From assembly GCA_900110015.1 (NCBI GenBank), contig FOCD01000002.1, positions 186,001 through 250,000 on the forward strand: a DNA stretch of 64,000 bases, given 5' to 3'. The DNA is from Terribacillus saccharophilus (GTDB lineage: Bacteria > Bacillota > Bacilli > Bacillales > Amphibacillaceae). Shown here in pieces: positions 18,177-27,060 of the stretch. Position 1 is the first letter of the stretch. Each line of letters starts with the position of its first letter. The notes under the pieces are model-generated. The model was given only the letters and a program-made list of their open reading frames with translations, was not told where the DNA came from and did not search any database. Both the position numbers and the translations under genes were made by a program.

Positions 18177-18202
18177 TACGCATCTTGTGGGAAATAGTTT
18201 CG
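18177..18202 (-). promoter_or_regulatory. ECF (SigW-like) promoter of spo0M
   Basis: The minus strand reads CGAAAC (18197-18202), a 16-bp spacer and CGTA (18177-18180), nearly identical to the SigW consensus TGAAAC-N16-CGTA. It is 34 bases before the spo0M start codon. Confidence 0.7.
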
Positions 18203-18385
18203 ATTAACTTCCAATTCAGTCAGCATCATTGACAACAAAGTGATTCTAGTTTTTTCCCTTCATTTTGCTTTAAAAAAATAAAAGGAATAATTTACTTTTT
18301 ATGGTACTATCAATACTAGCACTTCACTTAAGCCAGGAGAGTTTAATAGATTACTGTAGCAAATTTATAAAAAGAAGGTTACACA

Positions 18386-19201
18386 ATGGAGATTATAACT
18401 GAAAAATTACTGTTTATCGCTTTATTTATTTTCATCATTCATTCGATAGAAACACTCGCTTATGCAGTAAGGTTATCCGGTGCAAGAGTAAAAATGATCG
18501 CATCAGCACTATCCCTCTTTAACATAATGGTTATCGTATCAAGATTATCGAACACGATGCAGCAACCATTCTTAGGAAGTTTAATCGACAATGCACCAGC
18601 AGAAAATAAGTTAGAGTTTGTAGAGACTCAATTTCGTTTCCTTATTGGAGCATCAACAGTTGGTACAGCGCTTGGCATTATCTTACTTCCTACTTTCATC
18701 GCTCTATTTTCGAGAGCAATCATTCATTTATCAGAGGAAAAAGGTTCTGTTCCATCTTTAATGAAACGGACTTTTTCATTACATTACATAAAGCGCAGCA
18801 TAACGCATTTTAGTCTTCCGAAGTTTTCTTATTTACAGGATCTGAAAGTGAAAGATATTCCAATAAGGCTTTTCCTCGTAAATATGTTTATTACTTCAAT
18901 CTATACCATTGGTGTGTTAGCTGCTTTATATGCGGCTTTATTAGTTCCAGATAGAGGTACTACAGCAATCATGGCATCAGGATTGATAAATGGAATGGCG
19001 ACATTATTATTGGTTATTTTTATTGATCCTAAATTGTCTGTAATAGCAGATGATATCGTGAATGGCAGAGGCAGCTATAACAAACTAAAAAGCATGTCAC
19101 TAATGATGGTAACCTCCAGACTGTTGGGAACATTACTCGCTCAGGTGTTTTTCATATGGGGAGCAGAATATATAGCTTGGTTCACAAAATTCATTGCGTA
19201 A
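18386..19201 (+). CDS. amj: Lipid II flippase Amj
   Basis: Amj is the alternate flippase that moves lipid II across the membrane and backs up MurJ in Bacillus. The 271-residue protein is polytopic with about six membrane segments. It matches the family from its start (HSIETLAYAVRLSGARVKM) to its end, and its length is close to the 269 residues of B. subtilis YdaH/Amj. AAGAAGG lies seven bases before the ATG. It is monocistronic between two strong terminators. In B. subtilis amj is SigM-dependent, but I do not see a SigM-type promoter here. Confidence 0.9.
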   Translation: MEIITEKLLFIALFIFIIHSIETLAYAVRLSGARVKMIASALSLFNIMVIVSRLSNTMQQPFLGSLIDNAPAENKLEFVETQFRFLIGASTVGTALGIILLPTFIALFSRAIIHLSEEKGSVPSLMKRTFSLHYIKRSITHFSLPKFSYLQDLKVKDIPIRLFLVNMFITSIYTIGVLAALYAALLVPDRGTTAIMASGLINGMATLLLVIFIDPKLSVIADDIVNGRGSYNKLKSMSLMMVTSRLLGTLLAQVFFIWGAEYIAWFTKFIA

Positions 19202-19230
19202 GCGTTATTCCATTACCGAGTTCCTTAAAT

Positions 19231-19277
19231 AATAAAAGCCCACTTAACTGTAATCAGCTAAGTGGGCTTTTATTATA
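19231..19277. terminator. Bidirectional terminator between amj and minJ
   Basis: AATAAAAGCCCACTTA (19231-19246) and its exact complement (19259-19274) give a 16-bp stem with A/T-rich flanks on both sides. It ends amj on the plus strand and minJ on the minus strand. Confidence 0.9.
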
Positions 19278-19288
19278 ATTAACAGGAT

Positions 19289-20485
19289 TTAACTACTAAT
19301 CGGAACAGCTTTCTTCTTATGCTGTTCCTGTACAAAGATAATACCCAGCTCATGCGGCTCACCTTCATACATAGCACGTTGTTTAATCCGTATTTCGCCT
19401 TGTTCGTCCCGGATTTCCATTTTGCAGTATTGACTGTTAGACTGTACTGCTTCATAAAATGCTCGTTCCGTCGCTACACGAACGCCATTCACTTTTTCAA
19501 TTTGTTCACCTGGCAGCAGACCAAGCCTATCAGCCGGACTTTCAGGAATAACAGCAAGAACAAACATTCCACTGCTGCTCTCTGTGTAATACATCGCACG
19601 TTTGCGATCTTTGTTCCGGAAGGAGAGCGTGATAGCCTCTCTGCCGATAAGTGCGATAACGAAAGCCGCAATCGCGAAGTAATAGGAATACATACTTGCC
19701 ACGCTCACTGCTAGGGTAAGAAGCGCTAGCAGCAAGACCATTTTCCCTTGCTTCCGTGCTTCAATGAATGCAGGACGGCCTTTGGCAAAGCCATCTATAC
19801 CCGTTAGCAAAGGTACTAGTAACAGTCCATAGCTCGTTCCGTTCAGATGGAAGAAAGGCCACCATGGAGCGAAGGGTTCAATTGCGCCAGCTGGCACTAA
19901 CAAGAAGAAAGGAATGAACAGCAGCTTACGGAAACGGTGCTGACCGATCCAACGACCGCGCGGACCTTTCACCAGCTCTGGCAACGTATCCTCTTGTTTG
20001 GTTGTGAGCAGCAGCACAGCTTCTGCTAGCATTACAATACTCATGATAATCGCAAAGCTGATCCAATTAAGACCTGCCAAATCATCTGCCCATCCGTTCG
20101 GCAAATAATCAGCAGCGTATGGCGCTGCGCCCAAGGCTAGCAAAAAACTGAATCCAAATATATAAGCTGATGACAGCCATGTGAAACGAAGCAGCAATGT
20201 CAGCAGAATCGTAACAACGCTGACTAATAATACAACAGCGGGCGCCATGACAATTCCCGCTCCTACACTCACAGCGGTAAGTAAAAGTCCGAAAACAAGC
20301 GACAGAACCCATGTGCCTGTCCACTCTTTGCCGAAACCAAATACCTTCGTACCAAAGTTGTCCCGCTCTTTTCTGATTCTGCGGTTGGAAACGAACAGAG
20401 TCAGCAGCACTGCCCAATAAAGCAGCGGATTTAAAAAGAAGTTTCCGATCCCATAAAGCAGTTCGGTCAACCAATCATTCACCAT
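19289..20485 (-). CDS. minJ: Division topology protein MinJ (PDZ membrane protein)
   Basis: MinJ links DivIVA to MinD and so positions the Min division inhibitor at poles and septa. The 398-residue protein has about eight membrane segments and a C-terminal PDZ domain (about residues 300-375, with VIPESPADRLGLLPGEQIEKV). Length agrees with the 397 residues of B. subtilis MinJ. An upstream TTG extension is open, but GGGAGAG seven bases before the ATG at 20485 decides the start. Neighbour ctpB is as in B. subtilis, while swrA is not present between minJ and uvrB. Confidence 0.88.
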   Translation of the reverse strand: MVNDWLTELLYGIGNFFLNPLLYWAVLLTLFVSNRRIRKERDNFGTKVFGFGKEWTGTWVLSLVFGLLLTAVSVGAGIVMAPAVVLLVSVVTILLTLLLRFTWLSSAYIFGFSFLLALGAAPYAADYLPNGWADDLAGLNWISFAIIMSIVMLAEAVLLLTTKQEDTLPELVKGPRGRWIGQHRFRKLLFIPFFLLVPAGAIEPFAPWWPFFHLNGTSYGLLLVPLLTGIDGFAKGRPAFIEARKQGKMVLLLALLTLAVSVASMYSYYFAIAAFVIALIGREAITLSFRNKDRKRAMYYTESSSGMFVLAVIPESPADRLGLLPGEQIEKVNGVRVATERAFYEAVQSNSQYCKMEIRDEQGEIRIKQRAMYEGEPHELGIIFVQEQHKKKAVPISS

Positions 20486-20527
20486 TATGTGTCTCTCCCT
20501 ATAAACCAACTCTTATGTATATTGTCT

Positions 20528-20536
20528 ATTCTAACA
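20528..20536 (-). promoter_or_regulatory. Extended -10 promoter of minJ
   Basis: TGTTAGAAT on the minus strand lies 43 bases before the minJ ATG, after the ctpB terminator; the -35 is not recognisable. Confidence 0.45.
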
Positions 20537-20563
20537 TGATACTCCCTGTTTTCCTATGACAAT

Positions 20564-20594
20564 AGAAAAAGCCTCCCGTATGAAGGGAGGCTTC
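20564..20594 (-). terminator. Terminator after ctpB
   Basis: AAGCCTCCC and GGGAGGCTT form a nine-bp stem on the minus strand, followed by TTTTTC, immediately after the ctpB stop codon. Confidence 0.9.
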
Positions 20595-20597
20595 GTT

Positions 20598-22031
20598 TTA
20601 ATTAGCAAAGAGCTGCTGCAGCGCTTTGTCCATTTGGTTATCATGCTTGCCATCACGTACTTGTTCGATGATTTTCGTTTGAAGCAAATCTGCTGTTTCC
20701 TGATTTACTTCGCCTGATGCCTGCAAATCATTATCCTGCTGGAACTGCTTGACTGCTGATTCTGTTTTTTCATTGAAATAACCGTCTTTACGGCTCGGGT
20801 CATATCCGAGACCGTCCAGCATGATTTGCAGATTCTTGATCTTGTCATTGTTATCATTAAATGCCAGCTTTTCATTTTCATCCAATTGGATTGGGGAGCT
20901 GTAGAAATACTCTGGCTGATTAACTTCGACAGTTGGCTTGATACCTTTTTCATGGATCCAATCTCCATTAGGTGTCAGCCATTTATATAGAGTAAGTTTG
21001 AGCATTGACTCATTCTCTAAAGGTACAGTTTGCTGTACAGTGCCTTTTCCGAATGTTGTTTTCCCAATCAGTTCGTAATCGCCAGCCTGATTCATTGCAC
21101 CTGCAAGAATTTCGGATGCGGAAGCACTGCCTTCATCAATTAGAATATTGATCGGGTAATCCTTCTTCTCTTTCAATTCTGTATAAAACTCTTGTTTCTC
21201 ACCATTCTTATCTTCAATCTGCAAATATGGTTTGTCACTTGTCACAAAATTCTTCAGAATATCTTCTACAGTCGTCAGAATTCCACCTGGATTACCACGC
21301 ACATCGATGGTCAAACCGTCGATACCTTCTTGCTCCAGCTTATCCAGCGCTGTCTTGAATTCATCAGCTGTGCTCTCGGAGAATGATGTAATTTCTAAGA
21401 CACCAGCTTTTTTGCCATTCACTTCTTTTGTATCTGCATAGACAGTTTCAACTGGAATTTCATCCCGAGTTACATCAATCTTCAATTCCTCGGAAACTCC
21501 AGGTCTCTTAACTGATAATGTAACAGTCGTTCCTTTTTCTCCGCGGATCTTATTTACTGCTTCCTGCAGATCCAGCCCCTGCAAAGAATCTCCATCCACT
21601 TGCAGTACTTGGTCGTTCGGCCGTAACCCGGCATCTTCTGCAGGCGAATCCTTGATAGGTGCCACAATGGTCACCTGTTTATCCACCATACTCACTTCTG
21701 CCCCGATACCTTCAAAAGAAGATTCCAGCTGCTGATTCAGCTGTGTTGAAGATTCTTCATCAAGGAAAGAGCTGTATGGATCATCAAGTGTTTCCAGCAT
21801 TCCCTTAATCGCACCGTCCTGAAGCTGCTGTGCATCTGGTTTGGCTAATGCATTCTCCTTAATAAGTTGGTACGCGTTCTCCACCTCAGTTAGATTACTA
21901 TTATCTTCCGAAGCAGATTGGATACCAGTACCTTTGTTATCCACATATGATGTAAAGGCATAGCTACCCCCTGCCCCAACTACCAATGCCACAATGATTG
22001 CTATTATCAACGTCGCTTTTCTTATCTGCAC
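20598..22031 (-). CDS. ctpB: C-terminal processing serine protease CtpB (S41)
   Basis: CtpB is a secreted or membrane-anchored PDZ protease; in B. subtilis it cleaves SpoIVFA and triggers pro-SigK processing during sporulation. The 477-residue protein has an N-terminal signal anchor, a PDZ domain (about residues 105-190), the S41 core with the nucleophile serine in EGSASASEI and the lysine in GKTTFGKGTVQ, and a C-terminal peptidoglycan-binding domain 1 (about residues 395-455). The start is GTG at 22031 with an AAAGGATGA site. Terminators flank it, so it is monocistronic. Confidence 0.93.
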   Translation of the reverse strand: MQIRKATLIIAIIVALVVGAGGSYAFTSYVDNKGTGIQSASEDNSNLTEVENAYQLIKENALAKPDAQQLQDGAIKGMLETLDDPYSSFLDEESSTQLNQQLESSFEGIGAEVSMVDKQVTIVAPIKDSPAEDAGLRPNDQVLQVDGDSLQGLDLQEAVNKIRGEKGTTVTLSVKRPGVSEELKIDVTRDEIPVETVYADTKEVNGKKAGVLEITSFSESTADEFKTALDKLEQEGIDGLTIDVRGNPGGILTTVEDILKNFVTSDKPYLQIEDKNGEKQEFYTELKEKKDYPINILIDEGSASASEILAGAMNQAGDYELIGKTTFGKGTVQQTVPLENESMLKLTLYKWLTPNGDWIHEKGIKPTVEVNQPEYFYSSPIQLDENEKLAFNDNNDKIKNLQIMLDGLGYDPSRKDGYFNEKTESAVKQFQQDNDLQASGEVNQETADLLQTKIIEQVRDGKHDNQMDKALQQLFAN

Positions 22032-22125
22032 GTTCGCTTCTCATCCTTTCTCCACTTGTCCAATCCGTTAATCCTACTATTATGCTTGACTCCCTCTATC
22101 TTATCACTAAAAAGAGTCAGATGAT

Positions 22126-22166
22126 GTGAAAAAGACATCCTCCACTATTGGAGAATGTCTTTTTTA
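22126..22166 (-). terminator. Terminator after the M23 peptidase gene
   Basis: AAAAAGACAT pairs with ATGTCTTTTT, with a CTC/GAG inner stem. It lies ten bases after the peptidase stop codon and is nearly symmetric, so it may work in both directions. Confidence 0.8.
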
Positions 22167-22175
22167 AATCCGGTA

Positions 22176-23600
22176 TTAAAAATATTTCATCGGGTCTACT
22201 GCGTTACTCTTAGCACCGTTCCATGTACCTTCATGTATTTCAAAGTGAAGGTGAGAACCTGTTGATGCTCCAGTGTTACCCATTTTTGCAATTTCCTGTC
22301 CTCTGGAGACTTTTTCTCCTACAGATACTTCACGGCTGTCCAAGTGTCCGTATAATGTTTCATACGTACGACCATTAATGGAATGCGTAACGATGATTAC
22401 ATTACCGTAACCACTCATCGTACCACTGCGGGAAACCCTACCATCTGCTGCTGCATGAACGGGTGTACCTGTTGCATTAGCGATATCTTGTCCATAGTGG
22501 TTTCCAGTAGATCCGCTTCCGAATGGATCATTACGTACTCCGAATCCAGAGCTTAGGCGACCTTGTGCTGGCCAAGAGAAGATACCAGCTTGTGCTGATT
22601 TCGCACTGGATGAGCTACTAGAACTGCTAGAGCTACTTTCACTGCTTGAGTTACTTGACTTACTTGAACTGCTGCTCTTAGAAGAACTGCTTGCTTTAGA
22701 GCTAGAAGAGGAAGACTCTTGCTTGCTCTCTGCTTCTTTCTTAGCCGCAGCTGCTGCAGCTTTTGCTTCTGCTGCTGCTTTCTCCTGCGCTGCTAAATCA
22801 GATTTCTCAGATTCTGCATCTTCCTGTGCTAGACGAAGTGCTTCAGCCTGGTTAGCTGCAAGCTCCTTTTGTTCTTCCGCAGAAAGAATTTGATCTTCGA
22901 GCTTTGAATATTCGTCTTCAAGCTGTTGTTTCAAATCTTCTTGCTCGCTAGCTTGAGATTTTAAGTCAGATTTGATATCTACAAGTTTATCTTTTTGATC
23001 CTGCAAGTTCTGTTTTTCATCTTCACGCTGCTGCTTTTGATCTTCAAGCTTTTGCTTTGCTTGGATGTATCCGTTCAACAATTCCTTATCAGAATCCATG
23101 ATAGTAGTAACCGCGTTCAGACGGTTTACCATATCACCAAAGTTTTTGGAGCCCATCAATACTTGCAAGTACTGAACATCTCCACCGTTTTGCTGAATGC
23201 TGACTAGACGGTCAGATAATTTGTCTTCACGTTTGTCGATGTCATCTTCAGTTTCTACGATTTCACCAGAGATCTTTTCGATCTTCTCGTTTGTTTCAGT
23301 GATTTCATCTTCTTTATCATTCAATGCATTTTCATTCTTGTCGATCTGGTTGTTCAAATCATCCAGCTTCGCCAAAAGATTATCCTGTTCAGCCAGGTTA
23401 TCAGACTGCTCGGACTCTGCATTATTAATTTGACCATCGAGCTCGCTTTGCTTATTGCTGTTTTCCTCTTGCTTCTTTTGCAGTTCATCTATCTCGCTCT
23501 GCACATCAGATGAGGATTTCGCGAACGTGTGAATCGGAGTATGTAGGATTGCTCCTGCAGCTAGAACAGCTACAAGAACAGGCTTGATCATCTTCTTCAT
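22176..23600 (-). CDS. Secreted coiled-coil M23 peptidoglycan endopeptidase, ftsEX partner
   Basis: The 474-residue protein has a signal peptide (cleavage likely after HTFA near residue 27), a long coiled coil rich in Q, D, E and K (about 35-260), an Ala-rich then almost pure serine/lysine linker (about 265-335), and a C-terminal M23 LytM domain with HYGQDIA and HLHFEIH zinc motifs. The layout resembles EnvC and PcsB, hydrolases or activators controlled by FtsEX. It follows ftsX by 48 bases and ends the operon. B. subtilis uses CwlO for the FtsEX-dependent role; the name here is left open. Confidence 0.9.
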   Translation of the reverse strand: MKKMIKPVLVAVLAAGAILHTPIHTFAKSSSDVQSEIDELQKKQEENSNKQSELDGQINNAESEQSDNLAEQDNLLAKLDDLNNQIDKNENALNDKEDEITETNEKIEKISGEIVETEDDIDKREDKLSDRLVSIQQNGGDVQYLQVLMGSKNFGDMVNRLNAVTTIMDSDKELLNGYIQAKQKLEDQKQQREDEKQNLQDQKDKLVDIKSDLKSQASEQEDLKQQLEDEYSKLEDQILSAEEQKELAANQAEALRLAQEDAESEKSDLAAQEKAAAEAKAAAAAAKKEAESKQESSSSSSKASSSSKSSSSSKSSNSSSESSSSSSSSSSSAKSAQAGIFSWPAQGRLSSGFGVRNDPFGSGSTGNHYGQDIANATGTPVHAAADGRVSRSGTMSGYGNVIIVTHSINGRTYETLYGHLDSREVSVGEKVSRGQEIAKMGNTGASTGSHLHFEIHEGTWNGAKSNAVDPMKYF

Positions 23601-23648
23601 TCTTCTCTCATTCCCTTTCTTCCTTTAAAAGCGTATATGGTAGGTTAT

Positions 23649-24536
23649 TTAGACTTTAAGAAATTTACGGACACTCATGACACTTCCCCAAACACCGATG
23701 ATCGCTCCGATTGCCAGTAGTATGCCTGCAAGCTGGAAAGCGAATGGTGCGTAAGGGAGAATCTCGACGAAACCGATACTAATGTTATCCGTCAAGTTGT
23801 TCGACAGGTAGTAGTAACCGCCGAGCACTAGTGCGACTGGTACGATAGCGCCCAATACCCCGAGTAGCAGACCTTCAATAAAGAATGGCCAGCGGATGAA
23901 GGAGTTTGTTGCACCAACCAGTTTCATGATGCCGATTTCTCTGCTTCTGGCAATGATTGTTATCTTAATTGTATTTGAAATAAGGAAGATGGCCGTGAAC
24001 ACTAGACCAACGATCAAGACCGCACCGATAATCCGAGCGTACTTGTTTACAGCAAAGAGATTCTCTACCGTTCCTTGTCCGTAATCCACTTTGTCTACTC
24101 CATCGAGTTTCGATATCTCTTCTGAAACAGAAGCAATATCATGCGGATCAGACGTCTTGACAGTATACGTGTCACTCAATGGATTGTCTTGTTCAAACAA
24201 ATCCCATTCTGTTTGTCCCATATCTTCCATGAGCTGGTTTAACTGCTCTTCTTTTGAGGAATACGTTACAGAACCAACTTTATCGATCGATTCGAGCTGA
24301 CCTTCAATCGATTGCACTTGATCCTCAGCGAGTGTAGGGTCCAAGTAAACGCTCATTTCAACATCTGATTCGATATTGGAAGCGAATTTGTTTAAGTTGA
24401 ATACTACAGCTAGGAAAACACCGACCAAAATCAATGTTACCGTTACTGCCCCAATCGAGGCGATGGTCATCCAGCCGTTACGGAAGATGTTCTTTGAACC
24501 TTCACGCAGATGGCGTTTCGCGGTATTAAACTTCAT
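23649..24536 (-). CDS. ftsX: Cell division ABC transporter permease FtsX
   Basis: FtsX forms with FtsE a membrane mechanotransmitter that activates wall hydrolases outside the cell. The 295-residue protein has an N-terminal membrane helix, a large extracellular loop (about residues 50-150) and three C-terminal helices with the ARSREIGIMKLVGAT cytoplasmic signature. The open frame extends 20 codons upstream, but GGAGGTGA about eight bases before the ATG at 24536 sets the start, which overlaps the end of ftsE by 11 bases. Its partner hydrolase is encoded next. Confidence 0.95.
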   Translation of the reverse strand: MKFNTAKRHLREGSKNIFRNGWMTIASIGAVTVTLILVGVFLAVVFNLNKFASNIESDVEMSVYLDPTLAEDQVQSIEGQLESIDKVGSVTYSSKEEQLNQLMEDMGQTEWDLFEQDNPLSDTYTVKTSDPHDIASVSEEISKLDGVDKVDYGQGTVENLFAVNKYARIIGAVLIVGLVFTAIFLISNTIKITIIARSREIGIMKLVGATNSFIRWPFFIEGLLLGVLGAIVPVALVLGGYYYLSNNLTDNISIGFVEILPYAPFAFQLAGILLAIGAIIGVWGSVMSVRKFLKV

Positions 24537-25212
24537 ACCCGTAGTCACCTCCAGCTTCGTCACGGACAATGCGGCCGTTTTCGATGGCGATGACACGTTT
24601 CTTAATCGTATTTACGATTTCTTTACTATGTGTAGCCATGATGATTGTCGTTCCTTTGTTATTGACGTCCTCTAGCACCTTCATGATGCCCCAGGATGTT
24701 TCTGGATCCAAGTTCCCTGTCGGCTCGTCAGCTATGACGACCTTCGGGTTATTTGCAATTGCCCGGGCAATTGCCACACGCTGCTGTTCCCCGCCGGAAA
24801 GCTCATCAGGAAACGATCTAGCTTTATCTTTTATTCCAACAAGATCGAGTACTTCCATGACGCGATCTCGGATTACTTTAGGAGACTCTTCTATTACTTC
24901 CAGAGCAAAAGCAACATTTTCATAGATTGTCAGTTTCGGAAGCAATTTGAAATCCTGGTACACAACGCCGATTTTCCTTCTTACTCTTGGAATGTGGCGT
25001 TCTTTATACGTGCTCAAATCTTTGTTATCTACTTTCACGATACCGGTGCTCGGTTTCTCACCACGGAAGATCATCTTCACGAAGGTTGATTTTCCGGCTC
25101 CGCTCGGTCCTACTAAATACACGAATTCCCCACTGTCGATATGCACGTCGACACCATTAAGCGCAGTAACGCCATTGGAATACGTCTTATGCACACCCTT
25201 CATATCTATCAT
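24526..25212 (-). CDS. ftsE: Cell division ATP-binding protein FtsE
   Basis: FtsE is the ABC ATPase of the FtsEX complex. The 228-residue protein contains Walker A GPSGAGKST, the signature LSGGEQQRVAIARA and Walker B VVIADEPTGNLDP. An AGGTGAG site precedes the ATG. It is the first gene of ftsE-ftsX-M23 peptidase, with its own promoter region of about 230 bases. Confidence 0.97.
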   Translation of the reverse strand: MIDMKGVHKTYSNGVTALNGVDVHIDSGEFVYLVGPSGAGKSTFVKMIFRGEKPSTGIVKVDNKDLSTYKERHIPRVRRKIGVVYQDFKLLPKLTIYENVAFALEVIEESPKVIRDRVMEVLDLVGIKDKARSFPDELSGGEQQRVAIARAIANNPKVVIADEPTGNLDPETSWGIMKVLEDVNNKGTTIIMATHSKEIVNTIKKRVIAIENGRIVRDEAGGDYGYEV

Positions 25213-25311
25213 GTTTAACTCACCTTTGTTTTTATTCTAATCTGCTAATTTATCAACTAAGTATGTCGAACATTGGCGAAAGCAATCGAAAAAGCTCTCA
25301 AACCTGAAACC

Positions 25312-25320
25312 ATTATAACA
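25312..25320 (-). promoter_or_regulatory. Extended -10 promoter of ftsEX
   Basis: TGTTATAAT on the minus strand is a perfect extended -10 about 100 bases before ftsE. A further TTGTCA-N18-TAATAT pair lies upstream, near 25350-25380. The leader between them and ftsE shows no other feature I can name. Confidence 0.45.
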
Positions 25321-25447
25321 TCTTATTACTGTTTTTTTAGACATAATAATATTACATTTATGTTTCAATATATGACAATAGGCTTGGTTTTTGAAATATT
25401 ATACGTTGTATCTTGTCGTAACCACTCGTTACTACATAGGAAAAATA

Positions 25448-25484
25448 CAACAAAATACCCATACAGCTTGTGTATGGGTATTTG
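25448..25484 (-). terminator. Terminator after cccB
   Basis: AAATACCCATACA and its exact complement form a 13-bp stem with a five-base loop on the minus strand, followed by TTTTGTTGTATTTTT. Confidence 0.88.
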
Positions 25485-25495
25485 TCATTTAGATA

Positions 25496-25795
25496 TTACT
25501 GCTGCTCCTGGAGCCATTCAGCGATTTTTTCCGCTTCTTCTCCTTCAGCTTGCCCGGCAGGCATGCCGCCTTTGCCGTTTTCCATGATATTCACTAGTTC
25601 TTCTTTTGTATACTTAGATCCAAGATTATCTAGCGGAGGACCGCCATTGCCGCCGCTCAAGTCCTGACCGTGGCACATGGCACAGTTGTTTTCAAACGCT
25701 TCTTGCGGTGTTTCAGCCGTATTATCGCTATTACCGCAAGCAGCCAGAAAAAGTATAAACAAAAGACTAGAGCCAGTTAAAGCTAGCTTTTTCAA
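25496..25795 (-). CDS. cccB: Lipoprotein cytochrome c-551
   Basis: CccB is a small membrane-tethered cytochrome c that passes electrons to terminal oxidases. The 99-residue protein has a signal peptide with lipobox LAAC (Cys20), the haem site CAMCH at residues 38-42, and an axial methionine in GGMPAG. It starts with TTG at 25795, with AAAAGGATG about eight bases upstream. It lies 74 bases after prfB with no clear terminator between, so read-through from prfB is possible. Lgt in this window would lipidate it. Confidence 0.93.
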   Translation of the reverse strand: MKKLALTGSSLLFILFLAACGNSDNTAETPQEAFENNCAMCHGQDLSGGNGGPPLDNLGSKYTKEELVNIMENGKGGMPAGQAEGEEAEKIAEWLQEQQ

Positions 25796-25869
25796 GAGAA
25801 TCGCATCCTTTTCTTTGAGATGGAATAACGGTTCAGCTTGTTATGTTACAGGAACATTACAAAATGCCC

Positions 25870-26968
25870 TTAAATTGTGGAACGCAAGTACGCATTAATG
25901 AATGGATCCAGCTGTCCGTCCATTACAGCTTGTGTATTTCCGGATTCTTCATTCGTCCGATGATCTTTTACCATGGAATATGGATGGAATACATAAGAAC
26001 GAATTTGGCTTCCCCAGCCAATTTCTTTTTGTTCGCCGCGAATTTCGTTCAGCTCTTGCTGTTGTTTCTCAATCTCAAGCTGATACAGCTTCGCTTTCAG
26101 CATCTTCATTGCATGCTCGCGGTTTTTGATCTGAGAACGCTCAGATTGGCATGTAACGACAGTATTAGTCGGAAGATGCGTAATCCGTACGGCAGAATCC
26201 GTCGTATTGACGTGCTGTCCGCCGGCACCGCTGGAACGGTACGTATCGATTTTCAAATCTTCTGTACGGATGTCCACATCGATATCATCATCGAATTCTG
26301 GCATTACATCACAAGATACGAACGATGTATGACGACGGCCTGAGCTATCGAATGGAGAAATACGTACAAGACGGTGTACGCCTTTTTCTGCTTTCAAATA
26401 ACCATATGCGTTCAAACCTTTGATCAACAGCGTTACACTTTTCACGCCAGCTTCCTCACCAGGAAGGTAATCAAGCGTCTCCACTTTGCAATTATGCTTT
26501 TCAGCCCAACGTGTGTACATACGAAGCAGCATACTTGCCCAGTCCTGAGACTCTGTTCCGCCGGCACCTGGGTGCAATTCTAGAATTGCATTGTTTTTAT
26601 CGTATGGCTCACTTAGAAGCATAAGCAGTTCGAATTCATCAAGCGCTTCACGCATCGAAACGATTTCTTCTTCCAACTCAGCGCGAAGATCCGCGTCGTC
26701 CTCTTCTTTTACCAATTCGAAACTAACATCCAAATCTTCATGCTGTGATAGTAGCTTTTCATAGCCATCCACTGATTCCTTCAAGCCATTGGATTCATTG
26801 ATGACTTTTTGAGCTCCCTGCTGATCATCCCAGAATGTCGGCTCAAGCATCCGATCCTCTAACTCGGCAATACGGGCTTTCTTCTGATCTAAGTCAAAGA
26901 GACCCCCTAAAGTCAGTTAGTTGTTTTTCCATTCGATCAAGTTCATTTCTGATTTCTGCTAATTCCAT
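25870..26968 (-). CDS. prfB: Peptide chain release factor 2, programmed +1 frameshift
   Basis: RF2 terminates translation at UAA and UGA. The gene is in two frames: 24 codons from ATG 26968 end at an in-frame TGA (26894-26896), and translation continues in the +1 frame to 25870, giving about 365 residues. The second frame holds the catalytic [10 protein letters not shown] and the stop-reading SPF motif in RISPFDSSG. The first-frame start has GAGGTGA seven bases upstream. The break is regulatory, not a defect. The gene follows secA as in B. subtilis. Confidence 0.96.
26893..26908 (-). other. prfB +1 programmed frameshift signal
   Basis: On the minus strand AGGGGG (26903-26908), TCT, then CTT-TGA-C reproduce the conserved RF2 autoregulatory site: an internal Shine-Dalgarno, a slippery CTT codon and the poorly recognised UGAC stop. 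Low RF2 favours slippage and full-length synthesis. Confidence 0.96.
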
Positions 26969-27060
26969 TTTCTCTCACCTCATATAAGTCTGTAACAAAC
27001 ACTATTATACTCTATGACCGTGGCAGAACCCGCGCAACATTTTGCACGGGTTTGTCAAAA

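Noticed and set aside
22590-22745. Repetitive serine-coding DNA as a possible tandem repeat or CRISPR-like array.
   Set aside because: There is no fixed repeat unit or spacer pattern; it is a mixed-codon serine linker inside the M23 peptidase gene.
25870-26850. prfB as a short gene starting at MLEPTFWDD.
   Set aside because: The upstream frame and the intact +1 frameshift site restore the full N-terminal domain of RF2.
27020-27060. Hairpin AACCCG-GC / GC-CGGGTT between secA and prfB as a terminator.
   Set aside because: The stem is good but no T-tract follows in the minus direction, and secA-prfB are usually cotranscribed.
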